Part shown: positions 1 through 6,754 of the stretch, one piece after another
Numbering within the stretch: position 1 is the stretch's first letter
Layout: the number at the start of each line of letters is the position of its first letter
Assembly (NCBI GenBank): GCA_044433285.1
Contig: JAWXTU010000101.1
Coordinates: 1 to 8,226, forward strand
Direction: 5' to 3'
Length of the DNA: 8,226 nucleotides
From: Aphodosoma sp044433285
GTDB taxonomy: Bacteria; Bacteroidota; Bacteroidia; Bacteroidales; Paludibacteraceae
The notes under the pieces: model-generated
Database searches by the model: none
Told to the model about the DNA's origin: nothing
What the model saw: the letters and a program-made list of their open reading frames with translations, nothing else
Program-made: the position numbers and the translations under genes

Positions 1-762
1 GGGCTGCTGGATGATATTATTTTAGATAACCAGAGTAATAAAATAGCCCATCCTCCTCACCAAACAGATAAAGTAACTCCGAAAGGGGGGCTGCAGGAGG
101 GTGATGTGATAGGAGATGGTAATGTGGTTGGCGGTTGTGAGGGAACGTTGGAGAGAGAGGGATTGTGTGATGATAGTGAATTGCGTGATACTGAACAGAT
201 AAAGCGTTGGTCGAGGGAGTATGAGTTTTTAAAGAAGAAATACAGTCTAAAACCATCTGCTGTAAAATTAAAATTCTTGCGTATGCGACCTCAAGGATTT
301 CCTACAGTTCGCATTGCCCAACTCGCTATGTTACTGCACAAAAACGATCATCTGTTGAGTAATATCCTAGAGATCGCAGACACCGAAAATCTCTATAAAA
401 TTCTATCGCAAGAGGCATCGGAATTTTGGCAAACGCACTACTCGCTTAAACAAAAATCGCCTCGCCACAACTGCATAATAAGCAGGTCGTCGGTAGATTT
501 GTTAATCATCAACTCGGTTGTTCCGTTCCTGTTTTTTTATGGCAGATTGCAACAAAAAGAGGAGCTAGAGGAGCGCGCGTTGCAAGTGCTACAATCTATA
601 CGAGGCGAACGGAATTTTATCACAACTATGTTTGAGAACGAGGGTGTAATGTGTAAATCTGCTTATGATTCGCAAGCGTTAATTGAGTTGTATCGCAACT
701 ACTGTAGCAACAAAAAATGTTTGCAGTGCGTAATTGGATATGAAGCGATGAAAACGAAATAG
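1..762 (+). CDS. DUF2851 family protein, C-terminal part (5' end outside window)
   Basis: The reading frame is open from the first base, so the gene starts outside the window. The GTG at 106 is internal and is not a credible start. The visible 253 residues match my recollection of the C-terminal half of DUF2851 proteins of Bacteroidota: an initial GLLDD, then REYEFLKKKYSLKP (about residues 72-85), LRMRPQGFPTVRIAQLA, FWQTHY, DLLIINSVVPFLFFYGR, DSQALIELYRNYC, and a terminal Cys cluster C-x4-C-x2-C. The biochemical role of the family is not established; some members are described as nuclease-like, which I cannot confirm here. The oddity is a linker of roughly 60 residues between GLLDD and REYEF, rich in Gly, Asp, Glu and Val and encoded by strikingly G/T-rich, C-poor DNA (about 85-190). 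Family members I recall have only a short acidic linker there. No terminator is evident after the TAG stop. Confidence 0.85.
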   Translation, partial: GLLDDIILDNQSNKIAHPPHQTDKVTPKGGLQEGDVIGDGNVVGGCEGTLEREGLCDDSELRDTEQIKRWSREYEFLKKKYSLKPSAVKLKFLRMRPQGFPTVRIAQLAMLLHKNDHLLSNILEIADTENLYKILSQEASEFWQTHYSLKQKSPRHNCIISRSSVDLLIINSVVPFLFFYGRLQQKEELEERALQVLQSIRGERNFITTMFENEGVMCKSAYDSQALIELYRNYCSNKKCLQCVIGYEAMKTK

Positions 763-767
763 ACCCG

Positions 768-798
768 TTGCCCAAATCAATATTTTTTCGTACCTTTG
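768..798 (+). promoter_or_regulatory. Bacteroidota-type promoter for prfC
   Basis: A TTG at 768-770 (-33 box) is followed after 20 bp by TACCTTTG at 791-798, matching the Bacteroides primary sigma factor consensus TAnnTTTG at -7. Transcription would begin near 803-806, giving a leader of about 95 nt before the prfC ATG. The leader has no Shine-Dalgarno motif and is A-rich just before the start, as is normal for this phylum. Confidence 0.75.
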
Positions 799-899
799 CA
801 GGCTGAAATTAAAAGACTAAAAGAGGGAGTAAAACGGAAACTTATTATCTCTAAATATTAATTTAAAACCCTCACCTCCACTAACAAACAATATACACT

Positions 900-2474
900 A
901 TGGCTTACGAACAAGAGATTGACCGCCGTCGCACCTTTGCTATTATATCACACCCTGATGCTGGTAAAACTACGCTAACTGAAAAACTTTTACTTTTCGG
1001 GGGTGCAATTCATATCGCAGGAGCTGTAAAATCTAACAAAATAAAGAAGACCGCCACTTCTGACTGGATGGAAATTGAAAAGCAACGTGGTATATCGGTT
1101 GCTACATCAGTAATGGGTTTTGAGTATCGCAATCACAAGATTAATATTCTCGATACGCCTGGTCACCAAGACTTTGCAGAAGATACATTCCGCACTCTGA
1201 CAGCAGTAGACAGTGTAATTATTGTGGTAGATGCTGCAAAAGGCGTGGAGGCTCAAACTCGTAAATTGATGCAGGTGTGTACGATGCGCAAAACTCCCGT
1301 GATGATTTTCATCAACAAGATGGACCGCGAGGGTAAAAATCCGTTCGACTTACTAGATGAACTAGAGGCTGAATTGGGCATCAGCGTGCGTCCGCTATCG
1401 TGGCCCATAAATATGGGTATGAAATTTAAAGGGGTGTACAATATATATCAAGAACAACTGAACCTATACACCCCAAATAAACAAAAAGTATCTGAGACTG
1501 TGGCTGTTGACCTTAATTCATCGCAATTGGATGAGATGGTGGGAGAAGAGGATGCTGAACAACTACGTTCTGATTTGGAGTTGATTGACGGTGTGTATGA
1601 TCCGTTTGATGTGAAAAATTATCTTGCGGCAGATGTGGCTCCTGTGTTTTTTGGTTCAGCACTTAACACATTCGGGGTTAATGAGTTGCTCGACTGCTTT
1701 ATCGAAATTGCCCCTGCTCCACTTCCTATAGAATCGCAAGAGCGCGAAGTGAAACCATACGAACCAGCCTTCTCTGGTTTTGTGTTTAAAATCCACGCAA
1801 ATATGGATCCTAACCACCGCTCGTGTATCGCCTTTGTAAAAATCTGTTCAGGTAGATTTGAGCGTAATGTAAACTACAAACATATCCGCCTTGGCAAGCA
1901 GATGCGCTTTTCGGCTCCTACTGCATTTATGGCGCAAAAGAAAGAGACTGTAGATGAGGCTTTTGCAGGAGATATTATCGGGTTGCCAGACACTGGTAGC
2001 TTTAAAATTGGCGATACCCTCACAGCGGGTGAGGAGTTGCATTTCAAAGGATTACCAAGTTTCTCACCAGAGATGTTTAAATACATTGAAAATGCTGACC
2101 CAATGAAAACCAAACAGTTATCTAAAGGATTAGATCAGCTTATGGGTGAAGGAGTGGCGCAGATATTCACACATCAAAACAACAATCGCAAAATCATCGG
2201 TACTGTAGGACAGCTACAATTTGAGGTAATTGAACACCGCCTACTCCACGAATATGGCGCACAATGTCGTTGGGAGCCAATCTCACTATTCAAAGCCTGC
2301 TGGATTGAGAGCGACGATGCAGCTGAAATTGAAAATTTCAAACGTCGCAAATTCCAATATATGGCACTCGACAAAGATGGCAGAGATGTATTCCTAGCCG
2401 AGAGCGGTTACCTACTATCAATGGCTCAAAGCGATTTCCCAAACATCAAGTTCCACTTTACCAGCGAGTTTTAG
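900..2474 (+). CDS. prfC: Peptide chain release factor 3 (RF3, translational GTPase)
   Basis: RF3 is a cytoplasmic GTPase that removes RF1/RF2 from the ribosome after peptide release. The 524-residue length is normal for the family and the sequence is collinear throughout. GTPase motifs are visible in order: the P-loop SHPDAGKTT (17-25), the switch I region around RGIS (63-66), DTPGH (85-89), NKMD (139-142) and GSAL (252-255). The RF3-type N-terminus (EIDRRRTFAIISHPDAGKT) and the insert ending KKTATSDWMEIEKQRGIS separate it from EF-G. After the G domain come the beta-barrel domain (about 290-390) and the RF3 C-terminal domain, including VGQLQFEVIEHRL. The ATG at 900 is preferred because the protein begins exactly where the family does. 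It has its own promoter and is the housekeeping left boundary of the accessory region. Confidence 0.97.
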   Translation: MAYEQEIDRRRTFAIISHPDAGKTTLTEKLLLFGGAIHIAGAVKSNKIKKTATSDWMEIEKQRGISVATSVMGFEYRNHKINILDTPGHQDFAEDTFRTLTAVDSVIIVVDAAKGVEAQTRKLMQVCTMRKTPVMIFINKMDREGKNPFDLLDELEAELGISVRPLSWPINMGMKFKGVYNIYQEQLNLYTPNKQKVSETVAVDLNSSQLDEMVGEEDAEQLRSDLELIDGVYDPFDVKNYLAADVAPVFFGSALNTFGVNELLDCFIEIAPAPLPIESQEREVKPYEPAFSGFVFKIHANMDPNHRSCIAFVKICSGRFERNVNYKHIRLGKQMRFSAPTAFMAQKKETVDEAFAGDIIGLPDTGSFKIGDTLTAGEELHFKGLPSFSPEMFKYIENADPMKTKQLSKGLDQLMGEGVAQIFTHQNNNRKIIGTVGQLQFEVIEHRLLHEYGAQCRWEPISLFKACWIESDDAAEIENFKRRKFQYMALDKDGRDVFLAESGYLLSMAQSDFPNIKFHFTSEF

Positions 2475-2481
2475 TAGGGAG

Positions 2482-2512
2482 TTGTATAATTGAAACAAAA
2501 TCACTAACTTTG
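2482..2512 (+). promoter_or_regulatory. Bacteroidota-type promoter for the ATPase operon
   Basis: A TTG at 2482-2484 and TAACTTTG at 2505-2512 are separated by exactly 20 bp, fitting the -33/-7 consensus. The predicted start near 2518-2520 leaves a leader of about 40 nt before the ATG at 2560. The promoter begins only 8 bp after the prfC stop, so this operon is probably transcribed independently of prfC, although read-through is possible because no terminator is obvious between them. Confidence 0.75.
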
Positions 2513-2559
2513 CATCATAATTATGGGAAGGTCTAAAAACTCCCCCAAAATATAATATT

Positions 2560-3702
2560 ATGAATGAGTATATACTAATAAAGAATTTTGGACCAATTAA
2601 AGAAATTGAGCTAAAAGATATCAGACCTCTAACTATTTTTATAGGAGAGTCAGGAAGTGGTAAGAGTACGATTATGAAAACTCTTATTCTATTTCGCTGG
2701 ATATTTAAAATGATATGCATAAGATCCTATCTAAAAGAATCTGGTATATCAAAATCTCCTTTTAGATTTAATTTCCTACCATATCTAAAAAATAATGGTC
2801 TCGAAAGTTTTATTAAAGAAGATACACACATAAAATATCAATTTGAGGAGTGTATTATTGAATACAAAAATGGAAAATTACATACACCTCAAAATACATC
2901 TTTATCATACGTTAGCTTAGAAAAAAATTGTTTCATATCGGATAAACGAAATCTTATTGCTGATATGATATCAAATAATACAACTAAAAGTTCAGCAGGT
3001 TTTTATCTAAAAGAGACATTTAATGATTACAACCTGGCAACAAAAGAGGTAAGAGAACTTAAATTTGATTATCTAGGAGTTAAGTTTAAAGTCGAAAAAT
3101 CTAACGGTATAGACAAGCACTCGATAGAGGGCATTGAGGATGATGAATATAAGATAAATTTAGAAGATGCTTCTTCTGGAACACAAACCGTTACACCATT
3201 GAGTTTGATTATAGAATACTTTAGTCGTAATTATAATCTAGTAAAATCATTCAACAGTGCTATTCTTAGATATCTCTCTGACAACGATAATCTTTCTGAT
3301 TTTAAAGCAGTGAAAAATGCAGGAGAGATTGGCAACAGACGCGTTAATATCCACATAGAAGAGCCAGAATTGAGCCTATACCCAGAAAGCCAAAGAAGTT
3401 TAATCAACTTCATAGTAAATAGATGTTTTACGGAAAAACCAACAGATTATGATATTACTGTTATGATGGCTACACACAGTCCATATATAATTAACCATAT
3501 CAACTTACTTGTTATGGCTGCTCAGAAAGGACAAGTAGAGGATGGGGCAAATATAAGGCTAGAAGATGTTAATGTATATGAGATAATAGACGGATATTTG
3601 AATGACCTTAAGCAAGAAGATAGTTTTGTTATTGACACTCGCCCTCTGTCAGACCCGATAACAAATATATATGAACGTTTCGAAGAACTGAAACAGCTGT
3701 AA
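2560..3702 (+). CDS. OLD/ABC-like AAA ATPase, probable defence-system ATPase
   Basis: This 380-residue protein is an ATPase of the AAA_15/AAA_21 type, with the split ABC-like head of the OLD/RecF/SMC group and no transmembrane segment. It starts with the typical MNEYILIKNFGPIKEIEL strand pair, then a Walker A motif GESGSGKST (29-37). An ABC-signature-like SSGTQ lies at 205-209, Walker B HIEEPELSLYP at 265-275 with the catalytic Glu at 267 or 268, and the switch histidine in MATHSPYIIN (303-312, His306). Residues about 50-200 are a variable insertion with no strong coiled coil. Unlike OLD nucleases it has no C-terminal TOPRIM domain, so any effector activity must come from a partner. The obvious partner begins one base after the TAA stop. 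Such ATPase-plus-small-effector pairs are common in phage defence (Septu, PARIS, AbiL), but I cannot assign this one to a named system. Confidence 0.88.
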   Translation: MNEYILIKNFGPIKEIELKDIRPLTIFIGESGSGKSTIMKTLILFRWIFKMICIRSYLKESGISKSPFRFNFLPYLKNNGLESFIKEDTHIKYQFEECIIEYKNGKLHTPQNTSLSYVSLEKNCFISDKRNLIADMISNNTTKSSAGFYLKETFNDYNLATKEVRELKFDYLGVKFKVEKSNGIDKHSIEGIEDDEYKINLEDASSGTQTVTPLSLIIEYFSRNYNLVKSFNSAILRYLSDNDNLSDFKAVKNAGEIGNRRVNIHIEEPELSLYPESQRSLINFIVNRCFTEKPTDYDITVMMATHSPYIINHINLLVMAAQKGQVEDGANIRLEDVNVYEIIDGYLNDLKQEDSFVIDTRPLSDPITNIYERFEELKQL

Positions 3703-3703
3703 T

Positions 3704-4324
3704 ATGAAAAATATTTTAACTGATCAGTATCTAGAGTACTTGAAGGCACAAAAAATTAATGCTCATCCTACTCTTACTATAGATAAAAACAGTATTCAGC
3801 TCAGAAGTGAAAATACATCTGACTTGCATTTTGACATAATCGACAAAAAAGAGTCTATAGTTGTTGCGCTCGGAAAAGGAAGTGCAACGTATAGTAATCT
3901 GGGTAATAAATCTATTGAAATAGTTGATTATGAGGATTTGATAAATCAGCTCCCTGATGACTGCAATAAAGATATCAAAAGAGCTGACTTTATTTTGTAT
4001 CACAAAGATGGGGCTACTTTCTTTATAGTAAATGAATTATCGCAAAGCTCAAATGTTAGAAACAAAAGAAAAAAAGCAATAAGCCAACTTCATAATACAG
4101 TTTTTCATCTGATGCAATGCCCAGAAACAAATGAATTTATAAACAAATTCGGGGCAAAAATATGTATATTTTCAAATAAAGAGAGATTGATAAAAACCTT
4201 AGATAATCCGGCATTGGCATTCGAGAAAATAAAAGAGTATCTTCCCGATCCAATATCAATTAAGTTCTCACCGATAACGAAATTAGGTTTTGAGGCTATT
4301 GAAACAGCAACATTTGAAGTGTAA
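3704..4324 (+). CDS. Unrecognised 206-aa partner protein with possible degenerate PD-(D/E)XK nuclease core
   Basis: I do not recognise this protein's family. It has no signal peptide, membrane segment, HNH motif or clear TOPRIM motif. The central region suggests a restriction-nuclease-like core: a strand RADFILYH with Asp95, 15 residues to a second strand FFIVNELSQ with Glu111, then a basic helix NKRKKAISQLHNTVFHL (120-136) that resembles the Lys/Gln-containing helix following the active site in RecB-like PD-(D/E)XK enzymes. The usual Lys two residues after the Glu is Ser113, so the site is either altered (Lys121, Lys123 or Lys124 might substitute) or inactive. A further strand, GAKICIFSNK, lies at 150-159. 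The ATG sits one base after the ATPase stop, implying translational coupling and a shared complex or pathway. The gene is about as AT-rich as its neighbour. The fold assignment is inference; the ORF itself is secure. Confidence 0.8.
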   Translation: MKNILTDQYLEYLKAQKINAHPTLTIDKNSIQLRSENTSDLHFDIIDKKESIVVALGKGSATYSNLGNKSIEIVDYEDLINQLPDDCNKDIKRADFILYHKDGATFFIVNELSQSSNVRNKRKKAISQLHNTVFHLMQCPETNEFINKFGAKICIFSNKERLIKTLDNPALAFEKIKEYLPDPISIKFSPITKLGFEAIETATFEV

Positions 4325-4355
4325 TCTTAATTGAAACGTGTTTCAATTAAGATTA
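4322..4355. terminator. Perfect 16-bp inverted repeat overlapping the operon stop codon; likely bidirectional terminator
   Basis: Bases 4322-4337 pair perfectly with 4340-4355 around a 2-base centre (GT), and the left arm begins with the TAA stop codon itself. As RNA this gives a stem of about 15 bp with a CGUG loop. It lies between two convergent genes, where a bidirectional terminator is expected. The stem is AT-rich and no strong U tract follows on either strand, so intrinsic termination may be weak. A protein-binding palindrome is an alternative reading. Confidence 0.55.
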
Positions 4356-4432
4356 TAAAACTCTCTGAATCTCACAAACTTACAGGTATTTTACCAACTA
4401 TTTTTGAACACATTGCCATTTTTATATATGTA

Positions 4433-6190
4433 TCACTTTTTGAAATAGTAGCCTCCTGTTTTTCTTGCACCTAAGAATTCAATTTTATTCTCATCTTTAA
4501 GAATTTTGAGGTTTCTCTCTATCGTCTTGATGCTTTTATCAAGTAGTTCTGAAATCTGAAGGGCATTTAATCCTCCTTTCTCTTTTATAGTATTAAGTAC
4601 TATTTCAACAGTTTTTATACCCTCACTTTCTGGATTTATACCCTCATTTTCTGGATTTATACCCTCACTTTCTGGATTTATACCCTCACTTTTCGGATTT
4701 ATACCCTCACTTTCTAAATTTATACCCTCATTTTCCAGATTTATACCCTCACTTTCCAGATTTATACCCTCACTTTTTGTGAGGATGGAAAATGAATTTT
4801 CTATTAAGATAGGATTTATAGAGAAATGTTGGTTGCTACACTCGATAAGATTATCTTCCAGTAATATATCGATATAGCTGTTGAGTTTCTTTTCGTCTAC
4901 AAGCTGAAGAGAATCGAGAAGATCTTTAATAGATATTTTACCTTGCTTTGCAATAGTTCCAAAAGCTATATACTCTTTTTGGCTAAGGGTGTAATTTTCT
5001 GTAATGTAATCCAGAAGAGGTAAAACCTCTTTATCTAGTATTTCACATTCTTGAATAACTTTTACATCGCCATAAGAAACGTCTATTATAGGCTGTTTTT
5101 TAGCCTCCATAGCGTTTAACTCATAAACCAAGTCGTAACCAGAGCCCTCTCCCTCCATTAGTTTAAGAGCTTTCATAATCTCAATCATATGTGGGTTACG
5201 GCGCACTTGCTTGTGAAGTATATTATTGGCTGTTATTCCAAGAGGTAACCCTCCTGCATTTGTAATTTCTAGTCTATCTGGATATACTGCAATAACAACA
5301 TCTTGAGATATAGTAAAACTTTTATGGGCAAAAGCATTCACGATTAATTCTCTAACTACTTTAGAATTGTAAAACGGAACTTGTTTTCTAAACATTCCGC
5401 TAGCATATTCATAAAAATATGTAAGTTCAACTGCTTTACTTTCAATATCAAGCAGTAACTCTTTAGGGTTCATGGAGTTGTCGTGCCAACCTTTGTTTCT
5501 TATTTTTCGCTCTAATTGGTCATATACAATATATTGAACTGTTATAGGATATGTGAGTGCACCTCTCTGACGAGAATTACCAAGCCATAGAACTCCAATT
5601 TGAGTTAATATATCACCCTCGATTAAACCGTAATATTCTAATATTTCATAATCAGTTTTATCCTTGATAAAGGCTGAAACTGTGCTAGATTTTTTAATAT
5701 CTGCTACAAATTTGGTGATATTATCTTTAGGTGCATCTCCAATAGAAAATCTAGTTTTATGCATCTCCCATTGAAATATTCCTTTCTCTTCGCTAAGTTG
5801 AATGACATCTTCTGCTCTAACTGGAACACATTGATCGCCAACACGTTTGTATATTTTGCCATCTGATGTCATAGCAATAGATTTGAGTGTTGGCAAAACT
5901 GTTATAGTGAAGTAGTCGCTGCCATTCTCATCTTTTAGAATGTCAGAATTAATAAAAGAGGCATTATCGCAAAGAGACCGTAATCGTGTGATTGTGTTGT
6001 TAATCTCATTGTCATTAATAATCTGATTTCGTGGCACTTGCTTTGTTTTGTCTTCTATTCCTATAAAAATAGTTCCACCTTGTGTGTTGGCAAGTGCGAC
6101 ACACGTTTCAGCAAGAGATTTAAAACCTTTATCTCCTGTTCGTATTTTCTGAATACTTTTATATTCATTTATGATATTTTCCTCTTTCAT
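4433..6190 (-). CDS. AlbA_2 (Schlafen-like) / GHKL-type ATPase / winged-helix protein, COG2865-like
   Basis: This 585-residue protein has the architecture often labelled 'ATP-dependent DNA helicase RecG-related' or 'putative DNA-binding protein', although it has no helicase motifs. An AlbA_2/divergent AAA-4 domain spans about 5-130 (NEYKSIQK, ANTQGGTIFIGIED at 35-48, YKRVGDQCVPVR). A GHKL-like ATPase module follows at about 275-375: RELIVNAFAHKSF (280-292), DRLEITNAGGLP (305-316), RRNPHMIEIMKALKLMEGEGSG (330-351). Two helical/winged-helix segments come next (about 390-465), then a heptapeptide repeat (473-527) and a C-terminal winged helix (about 528-583: LNALQISELLDKSIKTIERNLKILKDENKIEFLG). 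This suggests a nucleotide-sensing DNA- or RNA-binding regulator; similar genes are frequent in accessory and defence regions of Bacteroidota. The start at 6190 fits the promoter just upstream. It converges on the ATPase operon, so it is not co-transcribed with it. Confidence 0.87.
   Translation of the reverse strand: MKEENIINEYKSIQKIRTGDKGFKSLAETCVALANTQGGTIFIGIEDKTKQVPRNQIINDNEINNTITRLRSLCDNASFINSDILKDENGSDYFTITVLPTLKSIAMTSDGKIYKRVGDQCVPVRAEDVIQLSEEKGIFQWEMHKTRFSIGDAPKDNITKFVADIKKSSTVSAFIKDKTDYEILEYYGLIEGDILTQIGVLWLGNSRQRGALTYPITVQYIVYDQLERKIRNKGWHDNSMNPKELLLDIESKAVELTYFYEYASGMFRKQVPFYNSKVVRELIVNAFAHKSFTISQDVVIAVYPDRLEITNAGGLPLGITANNILHKQVRRNPHMIEIMKALKLMEGEGSGYDLVYELNAMEAKKQPIIDVSYGDVKVIQECEILDKEVLPLLDYITENYTLSQKEYIAFGTIAKQGKISIKDLLDSLQLVDEKKLNSYIDILLEDNLIECSNQHFSINPILIENSFSILTKSEGINLESEGINLENEGINLESEGINPKSEGINPESEGINPENEGINPESEGIKTVEIVLNTIKEKGGLNALQISELLDKSIKTIERNLKILKDENKIEFLGARKTGGYYFKK
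4614..4781 (-). repeat. 21-bp in-frame tandem repeat (7 full units plus a diverged eighth)
   Basis: On the + strand a 21-bp unit beginning TTTATACCCTCA starts at 4614, 4635, 4656, 4677, 4698, 4719 and 4740, and a diverged unit starts at 4761. On the coding strand it encodes heptapeptides of the forms SEGINLE, NEGINLE, SEGINPE and SEGINPK. The bases encoding EGI(N) are nearly invariant, while the remaining positions differ slightly between units. Because 21 is a multiple of 3, gain or loss of units by slippage would keep the frame and only change linker length between the ATPase part and the C-terminal winged helix. Confidence 0.95.
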
Positions 6191-6210
6191 ATCTTAACTT
6201 TATATGCCTA

Positions 6211-6241
6211 CAAAGATACGAATAATTTTTTTACCATCCAA
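6211..6241 (-). promoter_or_regulatory. Bacteroidota-type promoter for the AlbA_2 gene
   Basis: On the minus strand TATCTTTG (complement of 6211-6218) is preceded by TTG (complement of 6239-6241) with 20 bp between. The predicted transcript start near 6204 leaves a leader of only about 15 nt before the ATG at 6190. The rest of the 6191-6403 gap contains no convincing gene. It holds a short inverted repeat, CGAAT at 6341-6345 and ATTCG at 6355-6359, of unknown meaning. Confidence 0.75.
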
Positions 6242-6403
6242 TAAGAAATTTATTTTTCTCACTACATCCATCTTTTCTGTCTTATGTAGAATATCTCACA
6301 CGGCAGTATCATTTTAGCATTTACATGTCATAAGCGACTTCGAATAGGTAATCGATTCGGTTGAAAACCTTTCTCTTGTAAACTCACAGATAATACAGCT
6401 AAA

Positions 6404-6754
6404 TTATTTAAAATTCGCCTTTATTCTATCTCTATCCTCGACCTCTTTGCTACTCTTATGGTACAGTTCAATAAATACAACACGATCCTCCTGCTCAAAG
6501 TGAGCATATATCAACCTAAAGCCACTCATCGCACCTTTACCCTTGAATGATCTACTTGCAATTTTGCGAACCTTAATAACGCAAGTCTCCAACCCTAAGT
6601 TGTCAATCTTAAAACTGAAAGGTGGGCGTGCAGTTGGCTCAACTGTAATAACTCGCTCTACAATTGATATATCATCGTCTATGGTTTTGTATTTCTTGCG
6701 GAGTTGTTTGAGGTCTTTATCAAACTCCGACAATCTCTCAATCTTAACACTCAT
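6404..6754 (-). CDS. RelE/ParE-superfamily toxin (probable mRNA interferase) of a type II TA pair
   Basis: The 116-residue length, high Lys/Arg content and order of elements fit the RelE/ParE fold: an N-terminal strand and helical hairpin (KIERLSEFDKDLKQLRKKY, then the helix before VERVI), a central strand CVIKVRKIASRSFKG (58-72) and GFRLIYAHFEQEDRVVFIELYHKS (78-101). Arg63, Arg69, Arg80, Tyr98, His99 and Lys100 are candidates for the RNA-binding or catalytic set of ribosome-dependent RelE-like nucleases; that is inference from fold position. The ATG at 6754 overlaps the last 11 bases of the upstream antitoxin gene, an arrangement that couples their translation. Antitoxin-first order with autoregulation is classic. 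A ParE-type gyrase poison is less likely but cannot be excluded. Confidence 0.82.
   Translation of the reverse strand: MSVKIERLSEFDKDLKQLRKKYKTIDDDISIVERVITVEPTARPPFSFKIDNLGLETCVIKVRKIASRSFKGKGAMSGFRLIYAHFEQEDRVVFIELYHKSSKEVEDRDRIKANFK

Noticed and set aside
106..762. Separate 218-aa gene starting at GTG 106
   Set aside because: The frame is open to base 1 and the upstream residues GLLDD match the DUF2851 family, so the GTG is internal to a longer gene.
2418..2720. 100-aa minus-strand frame across the prfC end and ATPase start
   Set aside because: It overlaps two well-supported genes and a promoter, and the translation has no recognisable features.
2560..3702. ABC transporter ATPase or RecF
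   Set aside because: There is no transporter partner or canonical LSGGQ, and the EEPELSLYP and ATHSPYII motifs belong to the OLD-like AAA_15/AAA_21 group. The length and partner do not fit RecF.
4614..4781. CRISPR-like array
   Set aside because: The units are 21 bp with no spacers and lie in frame inside a coding gene; this is a protein-coding tandem repeat.
4433..6190. RecG helicase
   Set aside because: Automated annotation often uses this name for the architecture, but none of the helicase motifs (Walker A with GKT, DEAD/DEAH) is present. The ATPase part is of GHKL type.
6038..6244. 68-aa plus-strand frame opposite the AlbA_2 start
   Set aside because: It is the antisense shadow of a confident coding region with no promoter of its own.
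6300..6400. tRNA-like fragment or second attachment site near CGAATAGGTAATCGATTCG
   Set aside because: It does not match the 3' end of the tRNA-Ser gene and does not fold as a tRNA; only a short inverted repeat remains.
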